Shown here: positions 1-5,662 of the stretch, one piece after another
How positions within the stretch are numbered: position 1 is the stretch's first letter
Layout of the letters: each line of letters opens with the position of its first letter
DNA from: Clostridia bacterium
GTDB lineage: Bacteria > Bacillota_A > Clostridia > Oscillospirales > CAG-272
Direction of reading: 5' to 3'
Assembly: GCA_017652965.1 (NCBI GenBank)
Contig: JAGBZZ010000035.1
Span: 1-17,858 of the forward strand
Length of the DNA: 17,858 bases
Made by a program: the position numbers and the translations under genes
Notes under the pieces: generated by a model
What the model saw: only the letters and a program-made list of their open reading frames with translations
Told to the model about the DNA's origin: nothing
Databases searched by the model: none

Positions 1-73
1 AGATGTTTTTGCTTCGTTTTCCTCGTTTTTTCTCTGTTTTTCTCGAATTCTTAATGAGACAGCCCCTTTGCAT

Positions 74-586
74 TTACTTGAGTAAGAGAATAAGCAGCCA
101 AAGGGCAAAGAGGAGCCAAAGGGCGGCAAAGCCCGCCGGCAAAAGCCAGCGAAGGCGCCGCTTCCCTTGCTTGCGGGTAAGACCGCAGATCAGCCCCGGC
201 ACCAGGGGGACAGCAGGAAGCACAAAGCCTAAGATGGCATAAATAACGTAGAAGATAATGGCGTTGGCACGGAGGTTTCCCGGGTCCTCCTCCTCCTCGA
301 GGACGGCCTCGTCTGCCTCATACCACTTGACCTGTGGGTATTCATAGGAAAGATCCTCTACCGTATCCTGGAGAAGGCCTGCCGTCTCCGCGTCAAGGAT
401 GGTCAGTGGCAGCTCTCCCGAGCGGAGAGAAAGATTGCCGGAGGCATCGAAAAAGCCGTTGCCAAGCGTCATGTGATCCACAAAGCCGTATTCCTCGGCC
501 GAAAGACGGAAGACAGTACCGCGGGTGTACATCATGGCCTTGTCGGGGCTTTCCCGGTTTACGGTGTAGGAGGCGGCGTTTTTCAA
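74..586 (-). CDS. Two-TM membrane protein, probably the C-terminal half of a split gene
   Basis: 170 codons from a TTG at 584-586 that overlaps the TGA of the upstream gene (TTGA). I do not recognise the family. Residues 1-105 are polar and acidic (E-rich stretch near 93-101) and contain no signal peptide. Two hydrophobic segments follow at about 110-134 and 147-169, separated by a basic loop (TRKQGKRRLRW). A soluble N-terminal domain rich in Y, G and D before C-terminal membrane helices looks extracytoplasmic, yet nothing here would export it, while the gene just upstream has a signal peptide and no membrane anchor. I therefore infer that both reading frames are parts of one protein joined by a -1 frame change. 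Alternatively it is a separate, translationally coupled protein. It is the last gene of the ABC operon. Confidence 0.55.
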   Translation of the reverse strand: MKNAASYTVNRESPDKAMMYTRGTVFRLSAEEYGFVDHMTLGNGFFDASGNLSLRSGELPLTILDAETAGLLQDTVEDLSYEYPQVKWYEADEAVLEEEEDPGNLRANAIIFYVIYAILGFVLPAVPLVPGLICGLTRKQGKRRLRWLLPAGFAALWLLFALWLLILLLK

Positions 587-1065
587 AACCCTACCGAAAC
601 GTTGCGCGTTTCCCCGTCTGCATTAAGCAGTGCGGCAAGCAGGGCCTCACTCATCTCGGCACGGTAGTTTTCGTACGCACCGTCGATCAGGATCGGCGTT
701 CCCTCCTCACCCGCTAGGAAGGCGGCATACTCGGCGGCGGCCTCCTCGGTCACAAAAAAGTGGTCGTAGTCTCCGCTCACGTACAAAAGGCCCGAGTCGC
801 GGGAGGGGGAGTAGATCTCGTGGTAATAGTCCTGCAGATAGACACCGTTATAGTAGCAGTATCGGATGCTGTAAAGGCTTGCCTTTAGGGGCTGGGGGGA
901 ATCCGTGATGGCGTAAAAGATCCGCCCGTCGTCACAAAGGACGGTATTGCCGTTGGCACTGATCTCCCACTCGGCGGCCATCACACGGGCAGAGGCGGAC
1001 ACGGGCATCATGACCGCCGCAAGGACAAGAAGGCAGAGAAGCGAAAAATATCCGAATCTTTTCAT
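583..1065 (-). CDS. Exported protein of unknown function, probably the N-terminal half of a split gene
   Basis: 160 codons. The start at 1065 is chosen over an upstream in-frame start at 1104 because a strong AAAGGAGGGG ribosome binding site lies 4-5 bases before it and because it puts a clean signal peptide at the N-terminus: MKRF, hydrophobic core about 6-22, ASA cleavage site near residue 26. The mature part is rich in aromatic and acidic residues (many Y and D) and has no membrane anchor or motif I recognise. The frame stops (TGA) immediately before the TTG start of the next gene, inside a TTTTGAAAAA run. The gene lies 13 bases after the permease gene, in the same operon. Function unknown; an extracytoplasmic partner of the ABC transporter is possible from position only. 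Confidence 0.6.
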   Translation of the reverse strand: MKRFGYFSLLCLLVLAAVMMPVSASARVMAAEWEISANGNTVLCDDGRIFYAITDSPQPLKASLYSIRYCYYNGVYLQDYYHEIYSPSRDSGLLYVSGDYDHFFVTEEAAAEYAAFLAGEEGTPILIDGAYENYRAEMSEALLAALLNADGETRNVSVGF

Positions 1066-1078
1066 ATCTTCCCCTCCT

Positions 1079-1894
1079 TTACGGCAGATTGAGCTTGCGC
1101 TCAATGAAGTGCAGGGTCAAAAGATGCAAAAGGGATCCCAGCGTGGCAAGCAGCGCCGCCCCGATCAAAAGGGCAAGCGAAAGCACGGCGTGCCAGCCGT
1201 CCTCCGGCAGGTTCTCGGACAGAACAAGGAAATGCGGGGAAAGGAGGGCGGTCAGCATAAGGGCCAGCACCTCTGCGACCCCACCGAGGACCGAGTTGCC
1301 GAGATAGTAGATAAGGATGGCGACGACGACCTTCCCCTTTTTCAGGATGGTTGCCCCCAGCGTGATGCACAGATACACAAATGCGGTATTCAGGTAAAAG
1401 GCGGCAAACACGAAAATGGCAAAGCTGATAAGGTCAAGCGAGGAGAACACCTCGAAAAGATCTTTTATCAGACTGATACTGAAATACAGACCGTTGCTTT
1501 CGGGTGTCAGCAACAGGCACAGCCAAAGCGTCAGCCCTGCGATCACCGCGCCGATCACACCGAAAAGAAGGGTGCAGAAAAGCTTGGCATTCAGGATCTC
1601 GTGCCGCTTGACAGGCAGGGTGAAGGTGAGATAGCCCTCGTCGGTGAAGAGGTTTTTATAAAAGCGGAAATAACAAAAGACGGGCAGGACGGCCATGCTG
1701 AGCGGGGGCAGGAGATACAAAAAGCTGAGCCCGAGCGTCAGAAGAAGCGCGAGGATGGAATCGGCATCGTCAAGGGCGGCAACGGCATGCTCACAGGCGA
1801 TAAGCAGGGCGGCGGCCGAAAGGTTGATCAGCACAAGCAGGGAAAGCGGCCGCGCCATCATCCGCGCCTCATGCACAAAAAGCTTTCTCAGCAT
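1079..1894 (-). CDS. ABC-2 type transporter permease
   Basis: 271-residue integral membrane protein with about six hydrophobic segments (roughly 17-36, 48-76, 103-130, 150-175, 185-215 and 235-260) and a cytoplasmic N-terminus (MLRKLFVHEARMM) followed by a helix, as in ABC-2 permeases. The stretch FFTDEGYLTFTLPVKRHEIL-like (here NLFTDEGYLTFTLPV, about residues 83-97) is commonly seen in Firmicute permeases of this type. The start ATG at 1894 overlaps the end of the ATPase gene by 7 bases, so the two are translationally coupled and should form one transporter, two permease copies with two ATPase copies. Substrate cannot be read from the sequence. Relatives often act in antibiotic or envelope-stress export. 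Confidence is high for the class, low for the role. Confidence 0.85.
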   Translation of the reverse strand: MLRKLFVHEARMMARPLSLLVLINLSAAALLIACEHAVAALDDADSILALLLTLGLSFLYLLPPLSMAVLPVFCYFRFYKNLFTDEGYLTFTLPVKRHEILNAKLFCTLLFGVIGAVIAGLTLWLCLLLTPESNGLYFSISLIKDLFEVFSSLDLISFAIFVFAAFYLNTAFVYLCITLGATILKKGKVVVAILIYYLGNSVLGGVAEVLALMLTALLSPHFLVLSENLPEDGWHAVLSLALLIGAALLATLGSLLHLLTLHFIERKLNLP

Positions 1895-2595
1895 CGGAAC
1901 ACCTCCCGGAAAAGGGCATCCAGCGACATGCCCCGCTCGGCACGGGTCGCCTCGGCATTGCCGGCAAGGATGATCTTGCCCGATTTGCCGAGAAAGGCAA
2001 ACTCGTCCAGCACCTGCTCGATATCGTGGATCAGATGGGTCGTGATCAGGATCGTGGAATTCTCGTGCCGATTTTTTAGGATGGTATCCAGGATGTAGTC
2101 CCGCGCGGCGGGATCCACCCCGGCGATCGGCTCGTCAAGCAGGTAAAGCCGTGCGCGGCGCGCCATCACCAGGATCAGCTGTACCTTTTCCTTGGTACCC
2201 TTGGAAAGGGTGCGCAGTCTGGCCGAGGGATCAATGCCGAGATCGGTCAGCATCTCGCGGGCACGCACCTCGTCAAAGTCCTTGTAGAATTCGGTAAAAA
2301 AGCGAAGAAGGGCATCCACCTTCATGGAAGGGGTGAAATACGGGCGCTCGGGAAGGTAGGAGACGAGGGCACACGTGGCCTCGCTTCTTTCCTCTCCGGC
2401 TACCACGATGCGCCCCTTGTCCGGCACCAAAAGTCCGGCAATCAGCTTGATCAGCGTGGACTTGCCGCATCCGTTCGGCCCCAGTAGGCCCACGATCTTC
2501 CCTGCGGGTAGGGCACAGGAAAAGTCACTCAGCACCGGCACACCGGCGGCGTAGCTTTGGGTGACGCCCTCGCACAGCAAAACGGGATCTTGCAT
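1888..2595 (-). CDS. ABC transporter ATP-binding protein
   Basis: 235-residue ABC ATPase that energises the permease encoded just downstream. Walker A GPNGCGKST lies at residues 39-47, the signature motif at 130-137 reads LSKGTKEK instead of LSGGQ, Walker B LYLLDEP at 150-156 and the switch histidine in TTH at 187. The LSKG signature and the sequence around DEPIAGVDPAARDYI resemble the YtrB-like and BcrA-like ATPases of Firmicutes. The start at 2595 is preferred to an upstream in-frame start at 2625 because TAAGGAGG sits 7-8 bases before it and homology begins at once. It is the first gene of the operon, about 47 bases after the predicted transcription start. The GntR-type regulator often found upstream of such pairs is not present here. 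Confidence 0.92.
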   Translation of the reverse strand: MQDPVLLCEGVTQSYAAGVPVLSDFSCALPAGKIVGLLGPNGCGKSTLIKLIAGLLVPDKGRIVVAGEERSEATCALVSYLPERPYFTPSMKVDALLRFFTEFYKDFDEVRAREMLTDLGIDPSARLRTLSKGTKEKVQLILVMARRARLYLLDEPIAGVDPAARDYILDTILKNRHENSTILITTHLIHDIEQVLDEFAFLGKSGKIILAGNAEATRAERGMSLDALFREVFRC

Positions 2596-2648
2596 AGCGG
2601 TCCTCCTTAATAAAATAATGCGCAAGTGGGTGGGGGGATTCTGCCTCT

Positions 2649-2677
2649 ATCATACACCCTCCCGCACGATTTGTCAA
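2649..2677 (-). promoter_or_regulatory. Sigma-A type promoter of the ABC operon
   Basis: On the minus strand, TTGACA (2672-2677) and TATGAT (2649-2654) are separated by exactly 17 bases. The -35 is perfect and the -10 has one mismatch. The predicted transcript starts near 2642 and reaches the ATPase start at 2595 with a short leader containing only the ribosome binding site. Confidence 0.85.
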
Positions 2678-2704
2678 GTGCGCGATAAGCGGTGGCACAT
2701 AAGC

Positions 2705-2739
2705 AAAAAGGAATATCGGCACATCTACGCCGATATTCC
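2705..2739 (-). terminator. Intrinsic terminator after the four-helix-bundle gene
   Basis: Perfect 11-bp stem: GGAATATCGGC (2710-2720) pairs with GCCGATATTCC (2729-2739) around an 8-base loop. Read on the minus strand the stem is followed by TTTTTG (2704-2709). It lies 31 bases after the stop codon at 2771 and before the ABC promoter, so it insulates the two units. Confidence 0.8.
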
Positions 2740-2770
2740 GTAAAATGAAAATAAAACTATGCAAAAAAAC

Positions 2771-3124
2771 TCAGGAAAGGTTTTCTTTTGCCGTTTTGCA
2801 GGAGGAGATCAGCAGTCTGCGGATGTTGCCGCAAAGCCGCTCTAACCTCAGATAAGACTCGGAATCGACTCTTTTGGTTTCGTTTAACAGCTTCAGCCAG
2901 TAGCTCGTTTCGTTGGCTTCCTTCAGGGCGATCTCCAGCTTGGAAACGAAATCCTTTTTGCTTTGGGCGTATTGCGCCTCATGGATGTTGGCACCGACCG
3001 ATGTGCCGGCCCTTGCCAGCTGGTCGGTCATATAGGCGCTTTTGGGGGCTGATATGCCGTCGATCAGATGGACGACCGCTACAGCAAATTCGAAGGATAA
3101 GTCAAGCAGCTTGTTTTCGGACAT
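2771..3124 (-). CDS. Four-helix-bundle protein, S23 / 23S rRNA intervening-sequence family
   Basis: 117 residues, almost entirely helical. The central block QLARAGTSVGANIHEAQ (about 35-51) followed by SKKDFVSKLEIALKEANET and YWLKLL is the hallmark of the family first seen in 23S rRNA intervening sequences of Leptospira (TIGR02436 / PF05635). The fold is a four-helix bundle that oligomerises and is shared with Avd, the accessory protein of diversity-generating retroelements. The cellular role is unknown, and nucleic-acid binding is suspected for the family. The start at 3124 has an AAGGAGG site 8 bases upstream. The frame stays open upstream to 3310 through the hairpin array, so a longer 179-residue form cannot be excluded but lacks family support. 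No rRNA is nearby: the gene stands alone beside the array at 3171-3334 and a tRNA. Confidence 0.9.
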   Translation of the reverse strand: MSENKLLDLSFEFAVAVVHLIDGISAPKSAYMTDQLARAGTSVGANIHEAQYAQSKKDFVSKLEIALKEANETSYWLKLLNETKRVDSESYLRLERLCGNIRRLLISSCKTAKENLS

Positions 3125-3170
3125 TACGAGATCCTCCTTGACGCGTTTTGGGGTTCTGAAGAACAAAAAT

Positions 3171-3334
3171 GATATATCGCGAGGCGATATGATATACGGC
3201 GGCGCCGTATGATATATTTCCGCGTTGCGAAAATATGATATGATATCCGTTCCTCTATACGCATAGCGTATCTCATCCGCATAGCGGATATCATAGCGAA
3301 GATATATCACCCGGTCCGGCAGGAACGGATATCA
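3171..3334. repeat. Array of distinct 3-base-loop hairpins upstream of the four-helix-bundle gene
   Basis: Consecutive perfect or near-perfect hairpins: H1 ATATCGC-GAG-GCGATAT (3174-3190); H2 ATACGGC-GGC-GCCGTAT (3194-3210); H3 arms 3214-3223 and 3227-3236, 10 bp with one mismatch, loop GTT; H4 ATACGC-ATA-GCGTAT (3257-3271); H5 ATCCGC-ATA-GCGGAT (3275-3289). H1, H2 and H3 are each bounded by exactly GAT, and H4 and H5 are separated by CTC. All loops are 3 bases. Stem ends are AT-rich (ATAT) and stem tops are GC-rich and different in each unit. A 14-bp perfect long-range pairing (3241-3254 with 3321-3334) encloses H4, H5 and a degenerate tail. The structure forms on either strand. It lies just upstream of the start codon at 3124. 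Confidence 0.85.
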
Positions 3335-3338
3335 TTAC

Positions 3339-3375
3339 AAAAAACTCTCTCGGCCACCGGCCGAGAGAGTTTTTT
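3339..3375. terminator. Strong bidirectional terminator hairpin
   Basis: Perfect 17-bp stem, 3339-3355 with 3359-3375, loop ACC. The arms begin with A6 and end with T6, so it can terminate transcription in both directions. It separates the hairpin array from the tRNA-derived repeat. On the minus strand it follows directly after the duplicated tRNA 3' end, mirroring how the true tRNA is followed by its own terminator. Confidence 0.85.
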
Positions 3376-3378
3376 GCG

Positions 3379-3398
3379 TGGTGCCGGTGGCGGGGGTC
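3379..3398 (-). repeat. Duplicated 3' end of tRNA-Leu (attachment-site-like direct repeat)
   Basis: The 20 bases are identical to 3567-3586, which is the 3' end of tRNA-Leu including CCA, the acceptor strand and part of the T stem. Identity stops abruptly on both sides. Spacing between the two copies is 188 bases, in direct orientation. Direct repeats of a tRNA 3' end are the classical footprint of integration at a tRNA gene. No integrase is present in the window. Confidence 0.8.
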
Positions 3399-3537
3399 AT
3401 CTCACCGCGGCGTCAGGAAAGGCGAGGGGATTTCGCCTTTCCTCCGCGGCTCGGTCAGTCGCGGCTCTGACACGCCCCCGGCGTGTCATTCACTACCGCT
3501 CCCGTTCGCCCCCCAAAACCACAATGGCAAAAAAACA
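3399..3537. other. Structured non-coding segment between the two tRNA-end repeats
   Basis: No convincing gene. It contains an 11-bp hairpin (3415-3425 with 3433-3443, loop 7) nested within a CCGCGG/CCGCGG pairing (3405-3410 with 3444-3449), and a second perfect 9-bp hairpin TGACACGCC-CCC-GGCGTGTCA (3468-3488). An open reading frame crosses it on the plus strand and continues through the tRNA into htpG, which marks it as chance. It may be a small dispersed repeat, or an RNA read on the minus strand downstream of the tRNA terminator. This is inferred from structure only. Confidence 0.5.
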
Positions 3538-3566
3538 AAACGCCCCAAAAAGGGCGTTTCGTTTTT
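3528..3566 (-). terminator. Terminator of tRNA-Leu
   Basis: AAACGCCC (3538-3545) pairs with GGGCGTTT (3552-3559) around CAAAAA. On the minus strand the stem is followed by TGTTTTTTT. It starts 7 bases after the CCA end of the tRNA. The other side is also T-rich (GTTTTTT, 3561-3567), so it may work both ways. Confidence 0.85.
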
Positions 3567-3653
3567 TGGTGCCGGTGGCGGGGGTCGAACCCGCACGGTA
3601 TCGCTACCACCGGATTTTGAGTCCGGCACGTCTGCCAATTCCATCACACCGGC
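3567..3653 (-). tRNA. tRNA-Leu (anticodon CAA)
   Basis: 87 bases including an encoded CCA. Acceptor stem GCCGGTG (5' end at 3653) pairs with CACCGGC (3571-3577), discriminator A, CCA at 3567-3569. The anticodon stem CCGGA/TCCGG carries the 7-base loop CTCAAAA, giving anticodon CAA, which reads UUG. The long variable arm (about TGGTAGCGATACC) is typical of class II leucine tRNAs. The T arm GCGGG-TTCGACC-CCCGC is canonical. It has its own promoter and terminator and is transcribed away from htpG. Confidence 0.95.
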
Positions 3654-3664
3654 GTGTGGATATC

Positions 3665-3693
3665 AGTATACCACAGCAGGAAGGAAAAATCAA
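3665..3693 (-). promoter_or_regulatory. Promoter of tRNA-Leu
   Basis: Minus-strand TTGATT (3688-3693), 17-base spacer, TATACT (3665-3670). The predicted start near 3658 is only a few bases before the mature 5' end of the tRNA at 3653, as expected for a single tRNA transcript. Confidence 0.85.
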
Positions 3694-3734
3694 GGCAAAA
3701 GCCAAAAAAACTGCAAAAAATATCAAAAAGACGA

Positions 3735-3763
3735 TTGATATTGGTAGGAAAATGCGGTATAAT
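3735..3763 (+). promoter_or_regulatory. Promoter of the htpG operon
   Basis: TTGATA (3735-3740), exactly 17 bases, TATAAT (3758-3763): a strong vegetative promoter. No CIRCE element (the HrcA operator) is visible around it, so heat control by HrcA is not supported. The divergent tRNA promoter lies 41 bases upstream. Confidence 0.85.
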
Positions 3764-3768
3764 AAGAT

Positions 3769-3819
3769 GGGGCTGAAAGCCCCCCTTATTACGATGCATA
3801 TCCCCGAGGGGGAGGAGGA
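3769..3819 (+). promoter_or_regulatory. htpG leader with two hairpins, one overlapping the ribosome binding site
   Basis: The roughly 54-base leader starts with GGGGCT-GAA-AGCCCC (3769-3783). A second hairpin TCCCC-GAG-GGGGA (3801-3813) uses the first three bases of the ribosome binding site GGAGGAGGA (3811-3819). This could stabilise the 5' end and partly hide the site at low temperature. Regulatory function is inference. Confidence 0.4.
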
Positions 3820-3823
3820 CAAG

Positions 3824-5662
3824 ATGGACGAAATGAAAAAAACCAAGTCGGGTGGGATCTCGGTCAGCACCGAGCATATCTTTCCGATCATCAAAAAGTG
3901 GCTGTATTCCGAGCGCGAGATCTTTCTGCGTGAGCTGGTTTCCAATGCGGCGGATGCCGTTACCAAGCATCGGCGCCTGGTCTCCTTGGGCGAGGCCGAG
4001 GAGGCGGCCGCCCCTTACCGCGTCACGGTAACCGTGTCGGAAACGGCCGGTACGCTGACCGTGTCGGACAACGGCATCGGTATGGATGAGGCTGAGGTTG
4101 AAAAATACATTTGCAATATGGCGCTTTCGGGCGCACTTGAATTTATCGAAAAATACGAGGGCGAGAGCGGCGGTGCCGGCATCATCGGGCATTTCGGCCT
4201 TGGCTTCTATTCCGCCGTTATGGTGGCCGACACGGTGGAGCTTGTCAGCCGCTCCTACCGCGGCGGCAGTGCCGTGCACTGGTCGGCAAGCGAGGCCGGC
4301 GACTACACCCTTTCGGAGGGAGAGCGTGACGGGCAGGGCACCGACGTGATCCTGCACCTGAACGAGGACAGCCGCGAGTATCTGAAGGCCGCACGCCTGC
4401 GCGAGATCCTGAACCGCTACTGTGCCTTTATGCCGGTAGAGATCTATCTCGTCGATGCCGATGCCGCCATTACCGAGGACGGGGAGGAAAAAGAGCCGAA
4501 GCCGGTCAACGATACCGCCCCGCTTTGGCAGAGCCCCGCCTCCGAGGTGACCGACGAGGAGTATCTTGCATTCTACCGCCGTGTGTTCGGTGATTACCGT
4601 GAGCCGCTCTTTTCGATGCATCTTGTGGCCGACTATCCCCTGAACTTCAAGGGTGTCCTCTTCTTCCCCAAGCTTTCGCGCAATTTCGAAAGCCTTGAGG
4701 GACAGGTCAAGCTCTATTACAACCAGGTCTTCGTGGCCGACAATATCCGCGAGGTCATTCCCGAGTATCTTCTCCAGCTGCGTGGGGTGATCGACTGTCC
4801 CGAGCTGCCCCTGAACGTGTCGCGCAGTTATCTGCAGGATAGCGCGTACGTGAAAAAGGTGGCCGCCTACATCGTCAAAAAGGTGGCCGATAAGCTGGTT
4901 TCGCTTCTGAAGGCCGACCGTGCGGACTACGAGGCCAAGTGGGCCGATCTTTCCACCTTTGTGGAGTACGGATGCATCTCGGATCGCAAGTTCTATGACC
5001 GTGTGGCCTCTGCCGTGCTTCTGCCGATGGCGGACGGCAGCCGCAAGACCCTGGATGAGGTGTTTGCCCTTGCCACCGAGGAGGGACACGAAAATATCAT
5101 CTACTACGCCACCGACCCGGCACGCCAGGCGGGGCTTATCGAGGCACACCGTGCCCGCGGGCTTTCTGTCGCCGTGGCCGCCGATATGATCGACGTCCGC
5201 TTCCTTGAGACCCTCGAGACCTACCGTGAGGGTGCCAAGTGCCTGCGCATCGATGCCTCCACCGATGCCCTGAAGACCGGGGACGCCGCCGAGGAAAGCG
5301 ACCGCGCCGCCGCCCTTTACGAGGGGATCACGGCCGAGGGGATGACCCTTACCGTGCGGTGCGAGCATCTCGGGGAGGCCGCCGCCGCGATCCTGACTGC
5401 GGCCGAGGAGGATGTGAGAATGCAGGAGATGATGCGCTACTACGCGCCGGATGCCCCTGCCGCCCCCCTGCCCGCGACCCTGGTCCTGAACCTTGACCAT
5501 ACCGTGACCGCCCGCCTTCTCGACGGTGCCTTTGGTGAGGAGGGGACGGCCATTGCCCGTCATCTTTTGTCTCTGGCGCTTCTTTCGCACCGCCCCCTGT
5601 CGGCTGAGGAGATGGCCGCCTTCCAGGCTGAAAGCTACCGTCTCCTGTCGCTTCTCCCGTGA
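3824..5662 (+). CDS. htpG: Molecular chaperone HtpG (Hsp90 family)
   Basis: 612 residues, full length for bacterial Hsp90, a cytosolic ATP-dependent homodimeric chaperone. The N-terminal GHKL ATPase domain (about 1-220) shows ELVSNAADA at 37-45 (catalytic Glu37, Asn41), SDNGIGM at 81-87 (nucleotide-binding Asp82), and the lid region with GHFGLGFYS at 122-130 and GTDVILHL. The middle domain has LPLNVSRSYLQDS with the conserved arginine that contacts the ATP phosphate. The C-terminal dimerisation domain is alanine-rich and less conserved. The start at 3824 follows GGAGGAGGA. The open frame extends to 3374 through the tRNA and is not coding there. First gene of a six-gene operon with overlapping junctions. 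Confidence 0.95.
   Translation: MDEMKKTKSGGISVSTEHIFPIIKKWLYSEREIFLRELVSNAADAVTKHRRLVSLGEAEEAAAPYRVTVTVSETAGTLTVSDNGIGMDEAEVEKYICNMALSGALEFIEKYEGESGGAGIIGHFGLGFYSAVMVADTVELVSRSYRGGSAVHWSASEAGDYTLSEGERDGQGTDVILHLNEDSREYLKAARLREILNRYCAFMPVEIYLVDADAAITEDGEEKEPKPVNDTAPLWQSPASEVTDEEYLAFYRRVFGDYREPLFSMHLVADYPLNFKGVLFFPKLSRNFESLEGQVKLYYNQVFVADNIREVIPEYLLQLRGVIDCPELPLNVSRSYLQDSAYVKKVAAYIVKKVADKLVSLLKADRADYEAKWADLSTFVEYGCISDRKFYDRVASAVLLPMADGSRKTLDEVFALATEEGHENIIYYATDPARQAGLIEAHRARGLSVAVAADMIDVRFLETLETYREGAKCLRIDASTDALKTGDAAEESDRAAALYEGITAEGMTLTVRCEHLGEAAAAILTAAEEDVRMQEMMRYYAPDAPAAPLPATLVLNLDHTVTARLLDGAFGEEGTAIARHLLSLALLSHRPLSAEEMAAFQAESYRLLSLLP

Noticed and set aside
947..2098. 383-codon plus-strand open frame opposite the ABC genes
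   Set aside because: Rich in Q, G, K and R with no motif, antisense to clear ABC transporter genes.
2561..2743. 60-codon plus-strand frame in the ABC promoter region
   Set aside because: It overlaps the ATPase start, the promoter and a terminator hairpin; no ribosome binding site or recognisable features.
3171..3334. CRISPR array
   Set aside because: Repeated units are self-palindromes of differing sequence with 3-base spacers, not identical direct repeats with long unique spacers, and no cas genes are present.
3379..3460. Second tRNA gene
   Set aside because: Only the last 20 bases of a tRNA are present; no anticodon arm, D arm or 5' acceptor strand follows.
3374..3823. Open frame in front of htpG that would extend it N-terminally
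   Set aside because: It runs through two hairpin regions and antisense through tRNA-Leu; the strong ribosome binding site and the Hsp90 N-terminus start at 3824.
3654..3823. CIRCE heat-shock operator upstream of htpG
   Set aside because: The characteristic TTAGCACTC inverted repeat is not present.
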